Source: Streptomyces albipurpureus
Lineage (GTDB): Bacteria; Actinomycetota; Actinomycetes; Streptomycetales; Streptomycetaceae
DNA: 64,000 bases
Assembly (NCBI RefSeq): GCF_023701525.1
Contig: NZ_JAMQAW010000027.1
Location: 1-64,000, forward strand
Reading direction: 5' to 3'
Made by a program: the position numbers and the translations under genes. Of the stretch, positions 25,065 to 34,000 are shown piece by piece. The stretch's first letter is position 1. The number at the start of each line of letters is the position of its first letter. Under the pieces are notes generated by a model, which had not been told where the DNA came from, did not search any database, and was given only the letters and a program-made list of their open reading frames with translations.

Positions 25065-26318
25065 TCAGGGCGTGAGACGGGACGCTCTGGTGCGTAGATA
25101 GCGGACCTCGGGCTCGCTGAGGGTGTGGCTCGCCGCTCGAAGATAGGCCGCCCGCGCTCCTTCGGTGTCTCCCGATCGCTCCAGCAGATGGGCCCGGACG
25201 GATTCGAGTCGATGGTGCCCGCTCAGCCGGTCCGCCACCGTCGCCAGCTCCTTCAGCCCGGCCTCGGGCCCGTGCACCATCGCGACCGCGACCGCCCGGC
25301 CCAACTCGGCCATGGGCTCGGGGGTCAGGCGTACGAGCAGGTCGTAGAGCGCGAGGATCTGCGGCCAGTCGGTGTCGTCGGCGGTCGGCGCCTCGTCATG
25401 GAGTGCGGCGATGGCGGCCTGAAGCTGGTAGGGCCCGGCCGGCCCCTGGGACAGGGCCTCCTCCACCAGGGTCGTGCCCTCTTCGATGGTCGGCCGATCC
25501 CAGAGCGCCCGGTTCTGCTCATCGAGCGGAATCAGCTCCCCCCGCGCTCCGGTGCGGGCGGCGCTGCGGGCCTCGGTCAGCAGCATCAGTGCCAGCAGTC
25601 CGGTGACCGCTGCGCTCTGCGGCAGCAGTCTCCGTACCGCCCTGGTCAGCCGGATCGCCTCCCCCGCGAGCTCGGCTCGGTGCAGGGAGCTGCCGGACGT
25701 GGCCGTATAGCCCTCATTGAAGATCAGATAGAGCACCTGGAGGACGACGGAGAGCCGCTGATCACGGTCCTTGGGGTTCGGCTGCTGAAAGGGCACCCCC
25801 TTGACCTTCTGCTTGGCCCGGCTGATGCGCTGGGCCATGGTCGCCTCGGGGACCAGATGCGCACGGGCGATCTCCGCGGTCGTCAGACCGCCGACCGCGC
25901 GCAGGGTGAGGGCGATCTGCGCGGCGGGGCCGAGCGCGGGGTGGCAGCAGAGGAAGAGCAGGGTGAGGGTGTCGTCTTCGGCCGGGCCACGGCCCTCACC
26001 GGGTGGTGGAGCGGTGAAGGTGTCGCGGGGGGCGAGGGTCGCGGCGGTCTCCTCACGCCTGCGACGGGCCTCCTCGGCCCGTAGGAGGTCCATCAGCCTG
26101 CGCGAGCCGACCTTGATCAGCCAGCCCCGCGGATTCTCCGGGACTCCCTTGACCGGCCACTGCTCGGCCGCGGCGAGGAGCGCCTCCTGAACGGAGTCCT
26201 CGGCGAGGCTGAAATGCCCGTACCGCCGTACCAGCGCACCGAGGACCTGCGGCGCGTGGTGGCGCAGCAGGTCCTCGGTCTCTTGCGAACGTCTCATCCG
26301 GCCGTGGCTATCACACAT
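25065..26318 (-). CDS. ECF42-like RNA polymerase sigma factor with C-terminal TPR-type extension
   Basis: A 417-residue sigma factor. Region 2 is at about residues 10-80 (FSLAEDSVQEALLAAAEQWP, NPRGWLIKVGSRRLMDLLR); region 4 is at about 125-185 (LTLRAVGGLTTAEIARAHL, MAQRISRAKQKV). A long all-helical extension follows (about 190-417) with TPR-like hairpins. This architecture and the immediately upstream DGPF/YCII gene are the signature of group ECF42, which has no anti-sigma factor and needs its C-terminal extension for activity. ATG 26318 overlaps the end of the YCII gene by eight bases (ATGTGTGA), implying translational coupling; ATG 26297 is an alternative. The operon promoter at 26787-26812 fits ECF42 autoregulation. 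Confidence 0.92.
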   Translation of the reverse strand: MCDSHGRMRRSQETEDLLRHHAPQVLGALVRRYGHFSLAEDSVQEALLAAAEQWPVKGVPENPRGWLIKVGSRRLMDLLRAEEARRRREETAATLAPRDTFTAPPPGEGRGPAEDDTLTLLFLCCHPALGPAAQIALTLRAVGGLTTAEIARAHLVPEATMAQRISRAKQKVKGVPFQQPNPKDRDQRLSVVLQVLYLIFNEGYTATSGSSLHRAELAGEAIRLTRAVRRLLPQSAAVTGLLALMLLTEARSAARTGARGELIPLDEQNRALWDRPTIEEGTTLVEEALSQGPAGPYQLQAAIAALHDEAPTADDTDWPQILALYDLLVRLTPEPMAELGRAVAVAMVHGPEAGLKELATVADRLSGHHRLESVRAHLLERSGDTEGARAAYLRAASHTLSEPEVRYLRTRASRLTP

Positions 26319-26727
26319 CGCCTCCGTCGGCGCCCTGGAGCGGGCGGATGACGACGGGGTAGACGGCGACGCCCTCGGGTTCGGGACAGCGCGCGACCCG
26401 GGCCGCGATCTCGGTGACCCGCTCCAGGCTCTCGCAGTCCACCACCCAGTAGCCGGCCAGGACTTCCTTGGTCTCGCTGTAGGGACCGTCGGTGACGACG
26501 GGACGTCCCTCAGCGTCGACGGTGACGTGTCGGGCCTGGGCGGGTGCGGTGAGGCCCTGGGAGTCGACCAGCTCACCGGACTCGGCGAGATCGTTACTGA
26601 TCGCGCCCATGTACTCGAACATCGCCTGGAGGTCCTTCTCGTTCCAGGCCGGGCTGTGGGAGGAGCTCTTGCCGCCCATGCCGTCGTAGTCGGCCTGAGC
26701 ACCCTGAACCATCACCAGATACTTCAT
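26311..26727 (-). CDS. YCII-family (DGPF-type) protein, partner of ECF42 sigma
   Basis: A 138-residue single-domain YCII protein. It has the MKYLVMVQG start typical of the family and the DGP(F/Y) motif as VTDGPYSETKE, followed by a beta strand (GYWVVDCESLERV). YCII domains are ferredoxin-like folds with a probable active-site His/Asp; their substrates are mostly unknown. ATG 26727 has GAGGAG at proper distance. It is the first gene of a two-gene operon with the ECF42-like sigma factor, whose ATG overlaps its stop. In ECF42 systems such DGPF genes are typical targets of the sigma factor. Confidence 0.93.
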   Translation of the reverse strand: MKYLVMVQGAQADYDGMGGKSSSHSPAWNEKDLQAMFEYMGAISNDLAESGELVDSQGLTAPAQARHVTVDAEGRPVVTDGPYSETKEVLAGYWVVDCESLERVTEIAARVARCPEPEGVAVYPVVIRPLQGADGGDV

Positions 26728-26786
26728 GACGCCACTCCTCTGCAGGGATAGGAATCGCCCTTGCCGGGCGGCTCTCACAGGGGACG

Positions 26787-26812
26787 TCGGAGCCGATGAC
26801 GGGTTCTCGACA
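26787..26812 (-). promoter_or_regulatory. Predicted ECF42-type promoter
   Basis: On the minus strand, TGTCGA (26807-26812) is followed after 17 bases by CGA (26787-26789), about 60 bases upstream of the YCII ATG. I recall TGTCGA/CGA as the motif reported for ECF42 targets, so this is a candidate self-activated promoter. Nothing else is recognised between here and 27019. Confidence 0.6.
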
Positions 26813-27019
26813 GACTCGCCGGGATCAGTGCGAAAACTTTTCGCCGGCCGTGTCCCGCGCCCTGCCCACGTGGGCGATCGGCGGTGGCCAAGTGGCCCGG
26901 AGGCAGGCACAGCAGCAGCTCAGGGGCAGTCCGCTGGGCCGTTCGGGAGAGCGGGGCACCGTAGGCGTCGGATCGCACGGGCTCTACGCCAGGGGCCGCA
27001 CTCGGGTGACCGGGCCGTG

Positions 27020-27262
27020 CTACTGGACCGCTCCGGCGACCATGGCCACCGGCTCAAGGAGGGGGGCGAGGTGCTGGGGAACCGCCATGACCTGGTTCAG
27101 CTGGTTGAGCTCCTGCAACTGGTCGAGCTGCTTGAGGGAAGTGGTCTTGGAGGCAGTCTCCTGATCAACGGTGTGGCCCGCGGCGGAGGCACCTGAGACG
27201 GCCATGGCGGAGGCGCCGGCGGCGAGGGCGACTGCGGTGAGGAGGCGCTGAGTCTTCGTCAT
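27020..27262 (-). CDS. Small secreted protein of unknown function
   Basis: 80 residues. The N-terminus MTKTQRLLTAVALAAG ... ASA-AG is a classic Sec signal peptide with predicted cleavage near residue 28, leaving about 52 mature residues rich in Gln, Leu and Asn with a repeated leucine pattern (QLDQLQELNQLNQ). The tail is hydrophobic (APLLEPVAMVAGAV). No Cys. Similar short exported proteins are common in Streptomyces, but I recognise no family. It is divergent from the secreted nuclease across 259 bases. Confidence 0.65.
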   Translation of the reverse strand: MTKTQRLLTAVALAAGASAMAVSGASAAGHTVDQETASKTTSLKQLDQLQELNQLNQVMAVPQHLAPLLEPVAMVAGAVQ

Positions 27263-27521
27263 GTCGGAGACAACGGCCGAGCGGAGTAGGGGTCACGGGG
27301 CGGCGGCGGGGACAACCCGCAAGGAGCGGGCCGCCCGGGTGCCGAGGAGTCCACCGTCAGGGGAAACGTTCCTCCAAAGGGAGTGTCCACGGACCGGTCT
27401 CACTCCTTCGCAACGCCCTCGCCAAGGCCACGTCCTTTCGGGGTGAACCCACGCGCCCATCTGGCGCAGTCGTTCGGTTCACTACCCCCCTCAAGGGTGA
27501 AGTGCCCGTATCCCAGTTGAA

Positions 27522-28184
27522 GTGATCAAGAACCTGTTGCGCGCCACCACGGCTGCCGCACTCGCCCTGGTACCCCTTGCCCTCTTCACCCCGGCCGCGC
27601 ATGCGGCCGAGACCGTACCGATCGCCGTCGCCGTCAGCCGCCTCGCCGTGGAAACCGAGAGCCGGGCCGGCTACGACCGTGATGCGTTCAAGCACTGGAA
27701 CTCCGGTCTGAACGCGACCGATGGGTGCAACACCCGGGCGGAAGTACTGATCGCGGAGGCCGTCTCCGCGCCGGCGGTCGGTGCGCGCTGCGCGTTGACC
27801 GGCGGCTCCTGGTGGTCGTACTACGACGACACCACGGTCACTTCCGCCTCGGGCCTCGATATCGACCATATGGTCCCGCTCGCCGAGGCGTGGGACAGCG
27901 GGGCTTCGGGGTGGACGGCGGCCCGCAGGGAGGCGTACGCCAATGACCAGGGGGCGCAGGCGTCGCTGGTCGCGGTCACCGCCCGGTCGAACCGTTCCAA
28001 GTCGGACCAGGACCCGGCCGAGTGGCTGCCGCCGTCGGCCGACGCGCTGTGCCGGTATGTGTCGGAGTGGACGGCGACCAAGCTCCGCTGGAACCTCGCC
28101 ATCGATGAGTCGGAGCAGGACCGGCTGTACTTCGTGGCTTCGGGCTGCACCGACACCACGGTGACCTACGAGCCCGCCCCCTGA
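27522..28184 (+). CDS. Secreted HNH-family endonuclease (DUF1524-like)
   Basis: A 220-residue exported protein. A Sec signal (MIKNLLRATTAAALALVPLAL ... AHAAE) with AHA-A cleavage near residue 29 precedes a compact nuclease domain. The catalytic segment is LDIDHMVPLAEAWDSG, the D-x-D-H-x-V-P-L form of the HNH motif, followed by NRSKSDQDPAEWLPP, which matches the N and H/K ligands of secreted HNH proteins. Four Cys may form two disulfides outside the cell. A likely role is extracellular DNA degradation for nutrient recovery. GTG 27522 is assumed, with weak ribosome-binding sequence. It converges with the PadR-methyltransferase gene. Confidence 0.9.
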   Translation: MIKNLLRATTAAALALVPLALFTPAAHAAETVPIAVAVSRLAVETESRAGYDRDAFKHWNSGLNATDGCNTRAEVLIAEAVSAPAVGARCALTGGSWWSYYDDTTVTSASGLDIDHMVPLAEAWDSGASGWTAARREAYANDQGAQASLVAVTARSNRSKSDQDPAEWLPPSADALCRYVSEWTATKLRWNLAIDESEQDRLYFVASGCTDTTVTYEPAP

Positions 28185-28535
28185 CACCACCTCGAAGACT
28201 CATGACCCCGTGAACCATCTCGTCCCCCGGCCGGCCCCCAGGGACCGGCAGTGGACTCTCGGCCGGTCCGCCCGCGCCCTGGAGCGGATCGGCCGAGTCC
28301 ACTGGGCCGGTGGCGGAAGGAAATGAGGGCCATCGCGGCGCGGCGGGACCCATCGCGCCGCGCGGGGGAACCCACTGGCCGTCGGGCGTCGACCACTCCG
28401 GGCACGGACAGTGCTGCCGTATGGACCGCCGCTCCGGAATGAACAGAGCTTTCGGTAGACAACTGATGCCAGTGCGACAGTTGGTGCCAGTGAGGTGGAA
28501 GGGGCGCTGTGCGTTGTGGAGTCCATCGCCTTGGC
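28185..28535. other. Convergent intergenic region, nothing recognised
   Basis: About 350 bases between two converging genes. Frames here have no recognisable domain. There is a short imperfect direct repeat, cagttggtgccagtg/gatgccagtgcgaca, near 28465-28495. No clear terminator. Confidence 0.3.
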
Positions 28536-29603
28536 TCAGAGACCGCCGGTGGTTCCCGTTGCCCCGTCCCGCTCAACCTCCGCCACCACCACGTACAGCG
28601 TCACCGCCGCGAAAAAGGGGCCGTGGGCGAGATGGGCAAGCCACTCCTGGGCGTCCTGGGCGGCGAGATAGCCCGCGGCCACCGCACGGTCCGTATTGCG
28701 GCGCAGCCCGAGCACGTCGTCTGCGGCCCTCGCATCGCGGAACACCGAGGTCACCGGGATGACATCGGCCACGGTGAATCCCGCGGCCAGGGCGAGCCGG
28801 GGCAGTTCACGGCCGATGACACCATTGCGTACGATCCTGTCGGTGATGTGACGGGTGTAGGCGCGGGAGATCTCCAGCCGGGGAAAGTCGATGGCCAGTG
28901 AGTCCCAGTCGGGCTCGCCCATCACCACTCTGCCGCCTGGCCGCAGCACTCGATGGATCTCCGCCAACGCCTGGGCCGGGTCCTCCACATGCTGGAGGGT
29001 CCGGTCAGCCCGTGCCCGGTCCGCGCTGCCGTCCGGGAGCGGGAGCGCGTGGACATCCCCCAGCCGTACGTCCACCCCTGGCAGTCCGGCCGTACGCTGG
29101 CGAGCCCGCTCCACCATCTCCGTACTGATGTCAACGCCGGTGACGGTGCCGGTCGGACCCACCGCCCGGGCGAGTGCGGCGAGGTTGGTGCCGGGCCCGC
29201 AGCCGAGATCGAGCACGGAGAGCCCGGCCCGGGTGTCCAGCGTCTGAAGCATCACCTGCTGATACGAACGGACGATATCGGTCGCGGCCAGTCGATCGAG
29301 ATAGCCGATCCGGTCGGGTTCGGCCGTCTCAAAGACATGTTCGGTCACCCTGGCCATGGACTGGGCCTCCCGCTCCAGCACGGCGCGCCCCTGCCGGGTG
29401 AGGCGTACCGGCCGCCGACGGCCCTGGCCTTCGAGGTGCTCCACCAGGCCCTTGGCTTCCAGTCGGGCCAGTGCCCCATACAGACTGCCGGCGCCCAGAC
29501 GCTGGCCGGAGAGCTTCTCGATCGCGGTGTTGATGGCGTATCCGTGCAGCGGCCCGTCGGCGAGGGTGCAGAGCACCAGCATCTGGGCGTCATTGGTGCG
29601 CAT
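28536..29603 (-). CDS. PadR-type HTH fused to SAM-dependent methyltransferase
   Basis: A 355-residue single frame. Residues 1-85 are a PadR winged helix (MLVLCTLADGPLHGYAINTAIEK, GSLYGALARLEAKGLVE, RRRPVRLTRQG). The usual PadR C-terminal dimerisation helices are replaced by a class I methyltransferase (about residues 120-300), with SAM motif VLDLGCGPGTNLAALA, acidic motif II VTGVDIS, a DVHALPLPDGSAD post-motif and LAEIHRVLRPGGRVV. The C-terminal helices resemble UbiE-like enzymes acting on hydrophobic small molecules. ATG 29603 has AGGAG five bases upstream. It is divergent from the prenyltransferase; a dyad lies in the shared promoter. Either a SAM-sensing repressor or a self-regulated methylation enzyme is conceivable; neither is demonstrated. 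Confidence 0.82.
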   Translation of the reverse strand: MRTNDAQMLVLCTLADGPLHGYAINTAIEKLSGQRLGAGSLYGALARLEAKGLVEHLEGQGRRRPVRLTRQGRAVLEREAQSMARVTEHVFETAEPDRIGYLDRLAATDIVRSYQQVMLQTLDTRAGLSVLDLGCGPGTNLAALARAVGPTGTVTGVDISTEMVERARQRTAGLPGVDVRLGDVHALPLPDGSADRARADRTLQHVEDPAQALAEIHRVLRPGGRVVMGEPDWDSLAIDFPRLEISRAYTRHITDRIVRNGVIGRELPRLALAAGFTVADVIPVTSVFRDARAADDVLGLRRNTDRAVAAGYLAAQDAQEWLAHLAHGPFFAAVTLYVVVAEVERDGATGTTGGL

Positions 29604-29804
29604 ACAGCTCCTGAGCTCCCACATCCGTATCCGGTCCGTGCCCGTATCCATAGCCCGGTCCCGTCCGGGTTGGGGAGTCCGAGCCAGTGGCGCGTTTCCG
29701 AAAGGGGCCTACTCACGGCGGGCTCAGCTGACCGACCCGAGGCCGTTGCCCGAAGGCTGTCCCGGGGCCGACCGACTTCTTCCCCTATTTGCTACGCGCC
29801 ACGT

Positions 29805-29823
29805 AGTACGCAGCACATACTAT
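29805..29823. promoter_or_regulatory. Inverted repeat overlapping the prenyltransferase promoter
   Basis: The arms TAGTA and TACTA are separated by nine bases. The right arm overlaps TACTAT (29819-29824), a good -10 box only five bases before ATG 29830, so the mRNA may be leaderless. Located between the PadR-methyltransferase and uppS-like genes, it is a plausible operator for the PadR domain. Confidence 0.45.
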
Positions 29824-29829
29824 GCGCGC

Positions 29830-30621
29830 ATGAATGGCGCCTTCTCGCTCGTACGGCGGACCGGTCATGCCCTCTATGCCCGTCGGCTGCGGCAGCGGAT
29901 AGCAGGCGGGCCGCTCCCCCGCCATATCGGCCTGATCATGGACGGCAACCGCCGCTGGGCTCGGCGCATGGGACTGACGGAGGCCGGTCTGGGCCACCGC
30001 TACGGTGCGGAACGGGCCCGGGAGGTGCTCGGTTGGTGTGAGGCGCTCGGGATCGGCCATGTGACCGTCTTCGTCTGCTCCACCGAGAATCTCGCTCGGC
30101 GCGATGACACCGAGGTGGCCCTGCTGATGCGCACGATCGAAGAGATGGTGACGGTCCATCTCGCCCGTCCCGGCAGCCCGTGGCGGGTGAGGATCGCGGG
30201 CACGCTCGATGCGCTGCCGACGAGCACGGCCAACGCCCTCAAGTCGGCGGTGGAATCGACTCGGGACCGTGCGGGCGGCTCTGAGGTGACGCTGGCCATC
30301 GGCTACGGCGGGCGCCAGGAACTCATCGCCTCCATCCGCGATCTGCTCCTGGAGCAGGCGGCTGGCGGGGCGGACCTCAGGGAGCTCGCCGAACGGCTGA
30401 CCGTGGACGACATCGGCCGGCACCTGTACACAGCGGGGCAGCCCGACCCCGATCTGGTCATCCGCACCAGCGGTGAGCAGCGGCTGTCCAACTTCCTGCT
30501 GTGGCAGAGCGCTCACGCCGAGCTCTCCTTCTGCGAGGCGTACTGGCCTGCCTTCCGTGAGATCGACTTCCTCCGCGCGCTACGGAGCTTCAGCGTCCGG
30601 CAGCGGCGCTACGGCGGGTAG
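29830..30621 (+). CDS. uppS: Isoprenyl transferase (cis-prenyltransferase, UppS family)
   Basis: A 263-residue enzyme that condenses isopentenyl diphosphate onto allylic diphosphates with cis geometry, making polyprenyl carriers for cell-wall synthesis. The catalytic Asp and structural loop are in HIGLIMDGNRRWARR near residue 35. The conserved TVFVCSTEN, IGYGGRQEL, and the C-terminal RTSGEQRLSNFLLWQSAHAE and FW/YWPAFREIDFLRAL blocks are all present. Streptomycetes usually carry two such paralogues; this one sits apart from the recO-linked locus and could be the shorter-chain or secondary enzyme. No Shine-Dalgarno is seen before ATG 29830, and a -10 box is immediately upstream, so leaderless translation is likely. 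Confidence 0.93.
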   Translation: MNGAFSLVRRTGHALYARRLRQRIAGGPLPRHIGLIMDGNRRWARRMGLTEAGLGHRYGAERAREVLGWCEALGIGHVTVFVCSTENLARRDDTEVALLMRTIEEMVTVHLARPGSPWRVRIAGTLDALPTSTANALKSAVESTRDRAGGSEVTLAIGYGGRQELIASIRDLLLEQAAGGADLRELAERLTVDDIGRHLYTAGQPDPDLVIRTSGEQRLSNFLLWQSAHAELSFCEAYWPAFREIDFLRALRSFSVRQRRYGG

Positions 30622-30630
30622 GGCGGGGGC

Positions 30631-30808
30631 CGGGTGGCGACCGCCCGGGCTGAGTCCCCCTGGCGGGGGTGCGGTGAGCCGGTCGATCCATACACCGGCA
30701 TGGCGTGTTCTCGTCGGCCCGGGTGGCGACCGCCCGGTCTGAGTCCCCCGGCGGGGATGCGGTGAGCCGGTCGATCCATACACCGGCATGGCGTGTTCTC
30801 GTCGGCCA
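30631..30808. repeat. Two tandem 89-base repeats
   Basis: Copies at 30631-30719 and 30720-30808 are nearly identical over the full unit (differences in the C/T at 30649/30738 and in the run of C and G near 30660/30749). Each contains gccggtcgatccataca and ccggcatggcgtgttctc. It fills much of the 398-base gap after uppS. No gene is seen in the gap. Confidence 0.92.
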
Positions 30809-31019
30809 CTCCGTCGTGGCCGAGGCGCTCCGGAGCGGCCGACCCTGTCTCGCCCCGGTAGGTCTCAGATCCCCTCGCCACGGCCGTACTGGCTGATCAG
30901 GGCTACCGACACCCCCAAGGTGACATCCGGGTATCCAGATTGAACTCTTCGGTACGCCGCCATGAAGATCATCTCGATCTTGGCTGGAATCAAGCGATCG
31001 ATGCCTAGCGTCCGTTGCT

Positions 31020-34000
31020 ATGAAACGTATGAGCACGGCAGCCGGCTTCTGTCTCGGCCTGCTGTTCCTTGCGCTGGGCATAGGGGCCCAGCCCGCGGCC
31101 GCCCATGTCGCTCCCGACCAGGCCGAGTTGATCGTCACCACCACGGACCAGGCCTCCACCGGCCGACTCGTCGTCCACCACGAGGTCATCGCCCCCGCGC
31201 GAGCGGGTACCTGGGCCGCGGGCCTGCTCTCCGCGGACTGCCCGGCCACCGGTACCGGCACGGCCGGCGACCGGGGCGGTGTCATCGACGGTGTGGTGGT
31301 CGAACTGCGCTGGAGCTGCGCCGTGGATCAACTCGACCTCGCTCCGCTGCTGGCCGAGGCAGGGCTCACCCAGGTCATCGTCGAGTTCGACGGCACCACG
31401 GTCGAGGCCTCCGGGGCCCTCCCCCTGGTCGACGCCGAGGGTGCCCACGCCCCGCCGACCTTCCCCTGGGCCTCCTCGGTCCCCTGGGCGACGGTCGCAC
31501 TGATCACCGCGGCCGGCGCGGCCCTGCTGCTCGCCGCGTGGAAGCTCCCCGCGCTGGCACGCCCCCTGAGCCGCCTGCACCACCCGCACCACCTGCACCA
31601 CCGAACAGCGGACACAGTGCCGTTTGCCGGGGGAGCAGCGGCACGGCGGGCAGAGGCATTGGAGAGGCAACCGGAAGAGCGGAGCGCCCCGCGAGCGATG
31701 AGGCGGCTACGGCTGGCGATCACCAGCGCCCTGGCCCTCACCTTCCTGGTCCCGGGGACCGCGGTCGCGGCGGACAGCGCCCCCACCTCATCAGCGTCAC
31801 CGACGCCCCCTGACACGGTCACCGTCCGGGGCACGGTCTTCAAGGACGCCAACGGCAACGGCAAGCGCGACCGGCGCGAACGGCCCGTGCCAGGCGTCGA
31901 TGTGACCGATGGGGCCGTCTGGGCGACCACCCGTACCGATGGCTCGTACTCCCTCGCCATCGATCCCCAACGCCGGGAAACGGACCTGGTCCAGATCGTC
32001 TCGCCGGACGGCTACACCCCCGTCCTGCGGGACGACTACATCCCCGAGTTCTTCCGGAAGGTCCCGGAGAAGGGCGCCAGCGGCGTCGACTTCGCGCTGG
32101 TCCCCGACCGCAACGCCAAGAACCCCACCGAGAAGTGGGTGATGAACTCCGACACCGAGGTCGGCAACCGCACCGACGACGAGGCCCGCCGGGTCCTGCC
32201 GCAGTGGACCGGCCAGGTGGAGGCCATGGCCGAGGTCGACGGGGCGACGATGCAGATCGCCACCGGCGACCTGACCGTCACCGACTACGCGGCCGAACCC
32301 CGCCGCCAGGGCGGCTACGACCTCTTCCGCGAGGGCCTGAAGAAGGGCGAGCTCGGCCGCCCCTTCTACCCCGTGATCGGCAACCACGACTTCGGCGGCA
32401 CCGCCACCTCCAAGGGGTACGCGGGGAGCATCGAGTACTGGCGGCAGAACCTCGGCCCCGAGTGGTACAGCTTCGACCGCAACGGCCGCCATATCGTCGT
32501 CCTCGAAAACAACTACGACGCCAGCGGCCTCAAGCCCCAGCTGGAATGGCTCCGGCGCGATCTGGCCCGCAACGCCATGGGCAAGCAGGTGCTCGTCTTC
32601 GCCCACCGCTCGTTCTTCACCCAGTGGGGTGCGGGCGCGGGAATGCAGCCCACCCTCGACGAACTGGCCAAGTACGACGTGCGCATGATGGCCGCGGGAC
32701 ACAACCAGCAGTCGGAGTTCCGCCGCGGCGCCTTCAAACGGTCCGTCGAGGTCAACAACCAGGGCTCGTACGGCATCGACGGCGCCCGCCCCGACTACAA
32801 GGTCCTCGACTTCAGCGGCATCACCGACGACCCCCGCACCCGTCGCAATGAGGACACCGGCCACATCAGCGGCATTCACCGCCAGTTCGAGATCGACGAT
32901 GACTCGGCGCTCGTCAGCCCGGCGAAGAACAGTGTGCACGGGGTAAAGGCCCGGGTACCCGTGGAGGTGTACGCGGAGGACGACGGCCGTACCCCGGCCA
33001 AGGCCACGGTGACCGTGCGCGACTGGCGGCGCGAGGTCGTCAAGCGCGAGACGGTCCGCTTCGGCAACGGCGCGGCGGGCACCGGACGCGAGAACTGCTA
33101 CACCGCGCCCGGCGGCAAGCCCGAACCCTGCCCCGAAGCCCGCGGCGCGTGGACCCGGGCCAGCGGCGAACTCAAGGGCCTGCGCCCCGGCACCTACACC
33201 GCGGAAGTGACCACCCTGGACACCCGGGGCGAGGAGTTCCCGCGGCACAAGAGCAACTTCCGAGTCGTACGCGACGCCGAACTCGCCGAGCCGCGCACCG
33301 GACAGGACTGGCTGCGCCAGGGCGGCGACGAGGCCGGGCGCTCGGCCAGCGGCGACACCCCGGGCGCGCAACTGGACCTGAAGTGGGCCCGGCACACCGG
33401 CGAACAGTTCAACCTCAACGGGTCCCTCGTCGACGACGGCAGGCTCATCGTCGCCTCGCGCGCCTTCGACTCCCCGTACAGCATGATGCTCGCCTACGAC
33501 ATCGAGTCCGGGCGCGAGCTGTGGCGGACCTATCTGGACGGCGACGCCGAGTCCGCGCCGACCCTGCACGGCGGAAAGGTGTATCTGACCACCGGTGTCG
33601 GTCGGGTCTACGCCCTGGACGCCCGCACCGGGCGGATCGCCTGGGAGTCCATCGACCGCGAGCAGCAGGCCGGCGACACCGTACGCCGCTACGGCCGCGC
33701 GGGCGGACCGGTCAGCGTCTTCGCCCTGACCACTGCCGGCAAGAAGCCGGCCGAGAAGCGCTCGGTCGCCGTCTACCAGGACTGGAACACCATCCGCTGC
33801 CGTGACTCCCGTACCGGCGAACTCCTCCCCGGCGGGTTCGGCGCGGCGGCTTCCTGGGGCCAGACCCACAGCACCGCGATCCGCCAGTCCGGCTCCAACA
33901 CGGCCTACCTCCACTCGTCGTCGAGCAACACCGTCCTCGCCATGGATCTCGCCACCTGCAAGCAGATATGGGTGCAGGACACCGCGGGCGACATCGACAG

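Noticed and set aside
27470..27521. PHO-box upstream of the secreted nuclease
   Set aside because: There is a GGTTCAC-like unit and a reverse partial one, but not the two properly spaced direct repeats needed for PhoP binding.
30590..31285. Minus-strand frame across the 89-base repeats
   Set aside because: The repeated protein sequence only reflects the DNA duplication; it overlaps uppS and the next gene's start.
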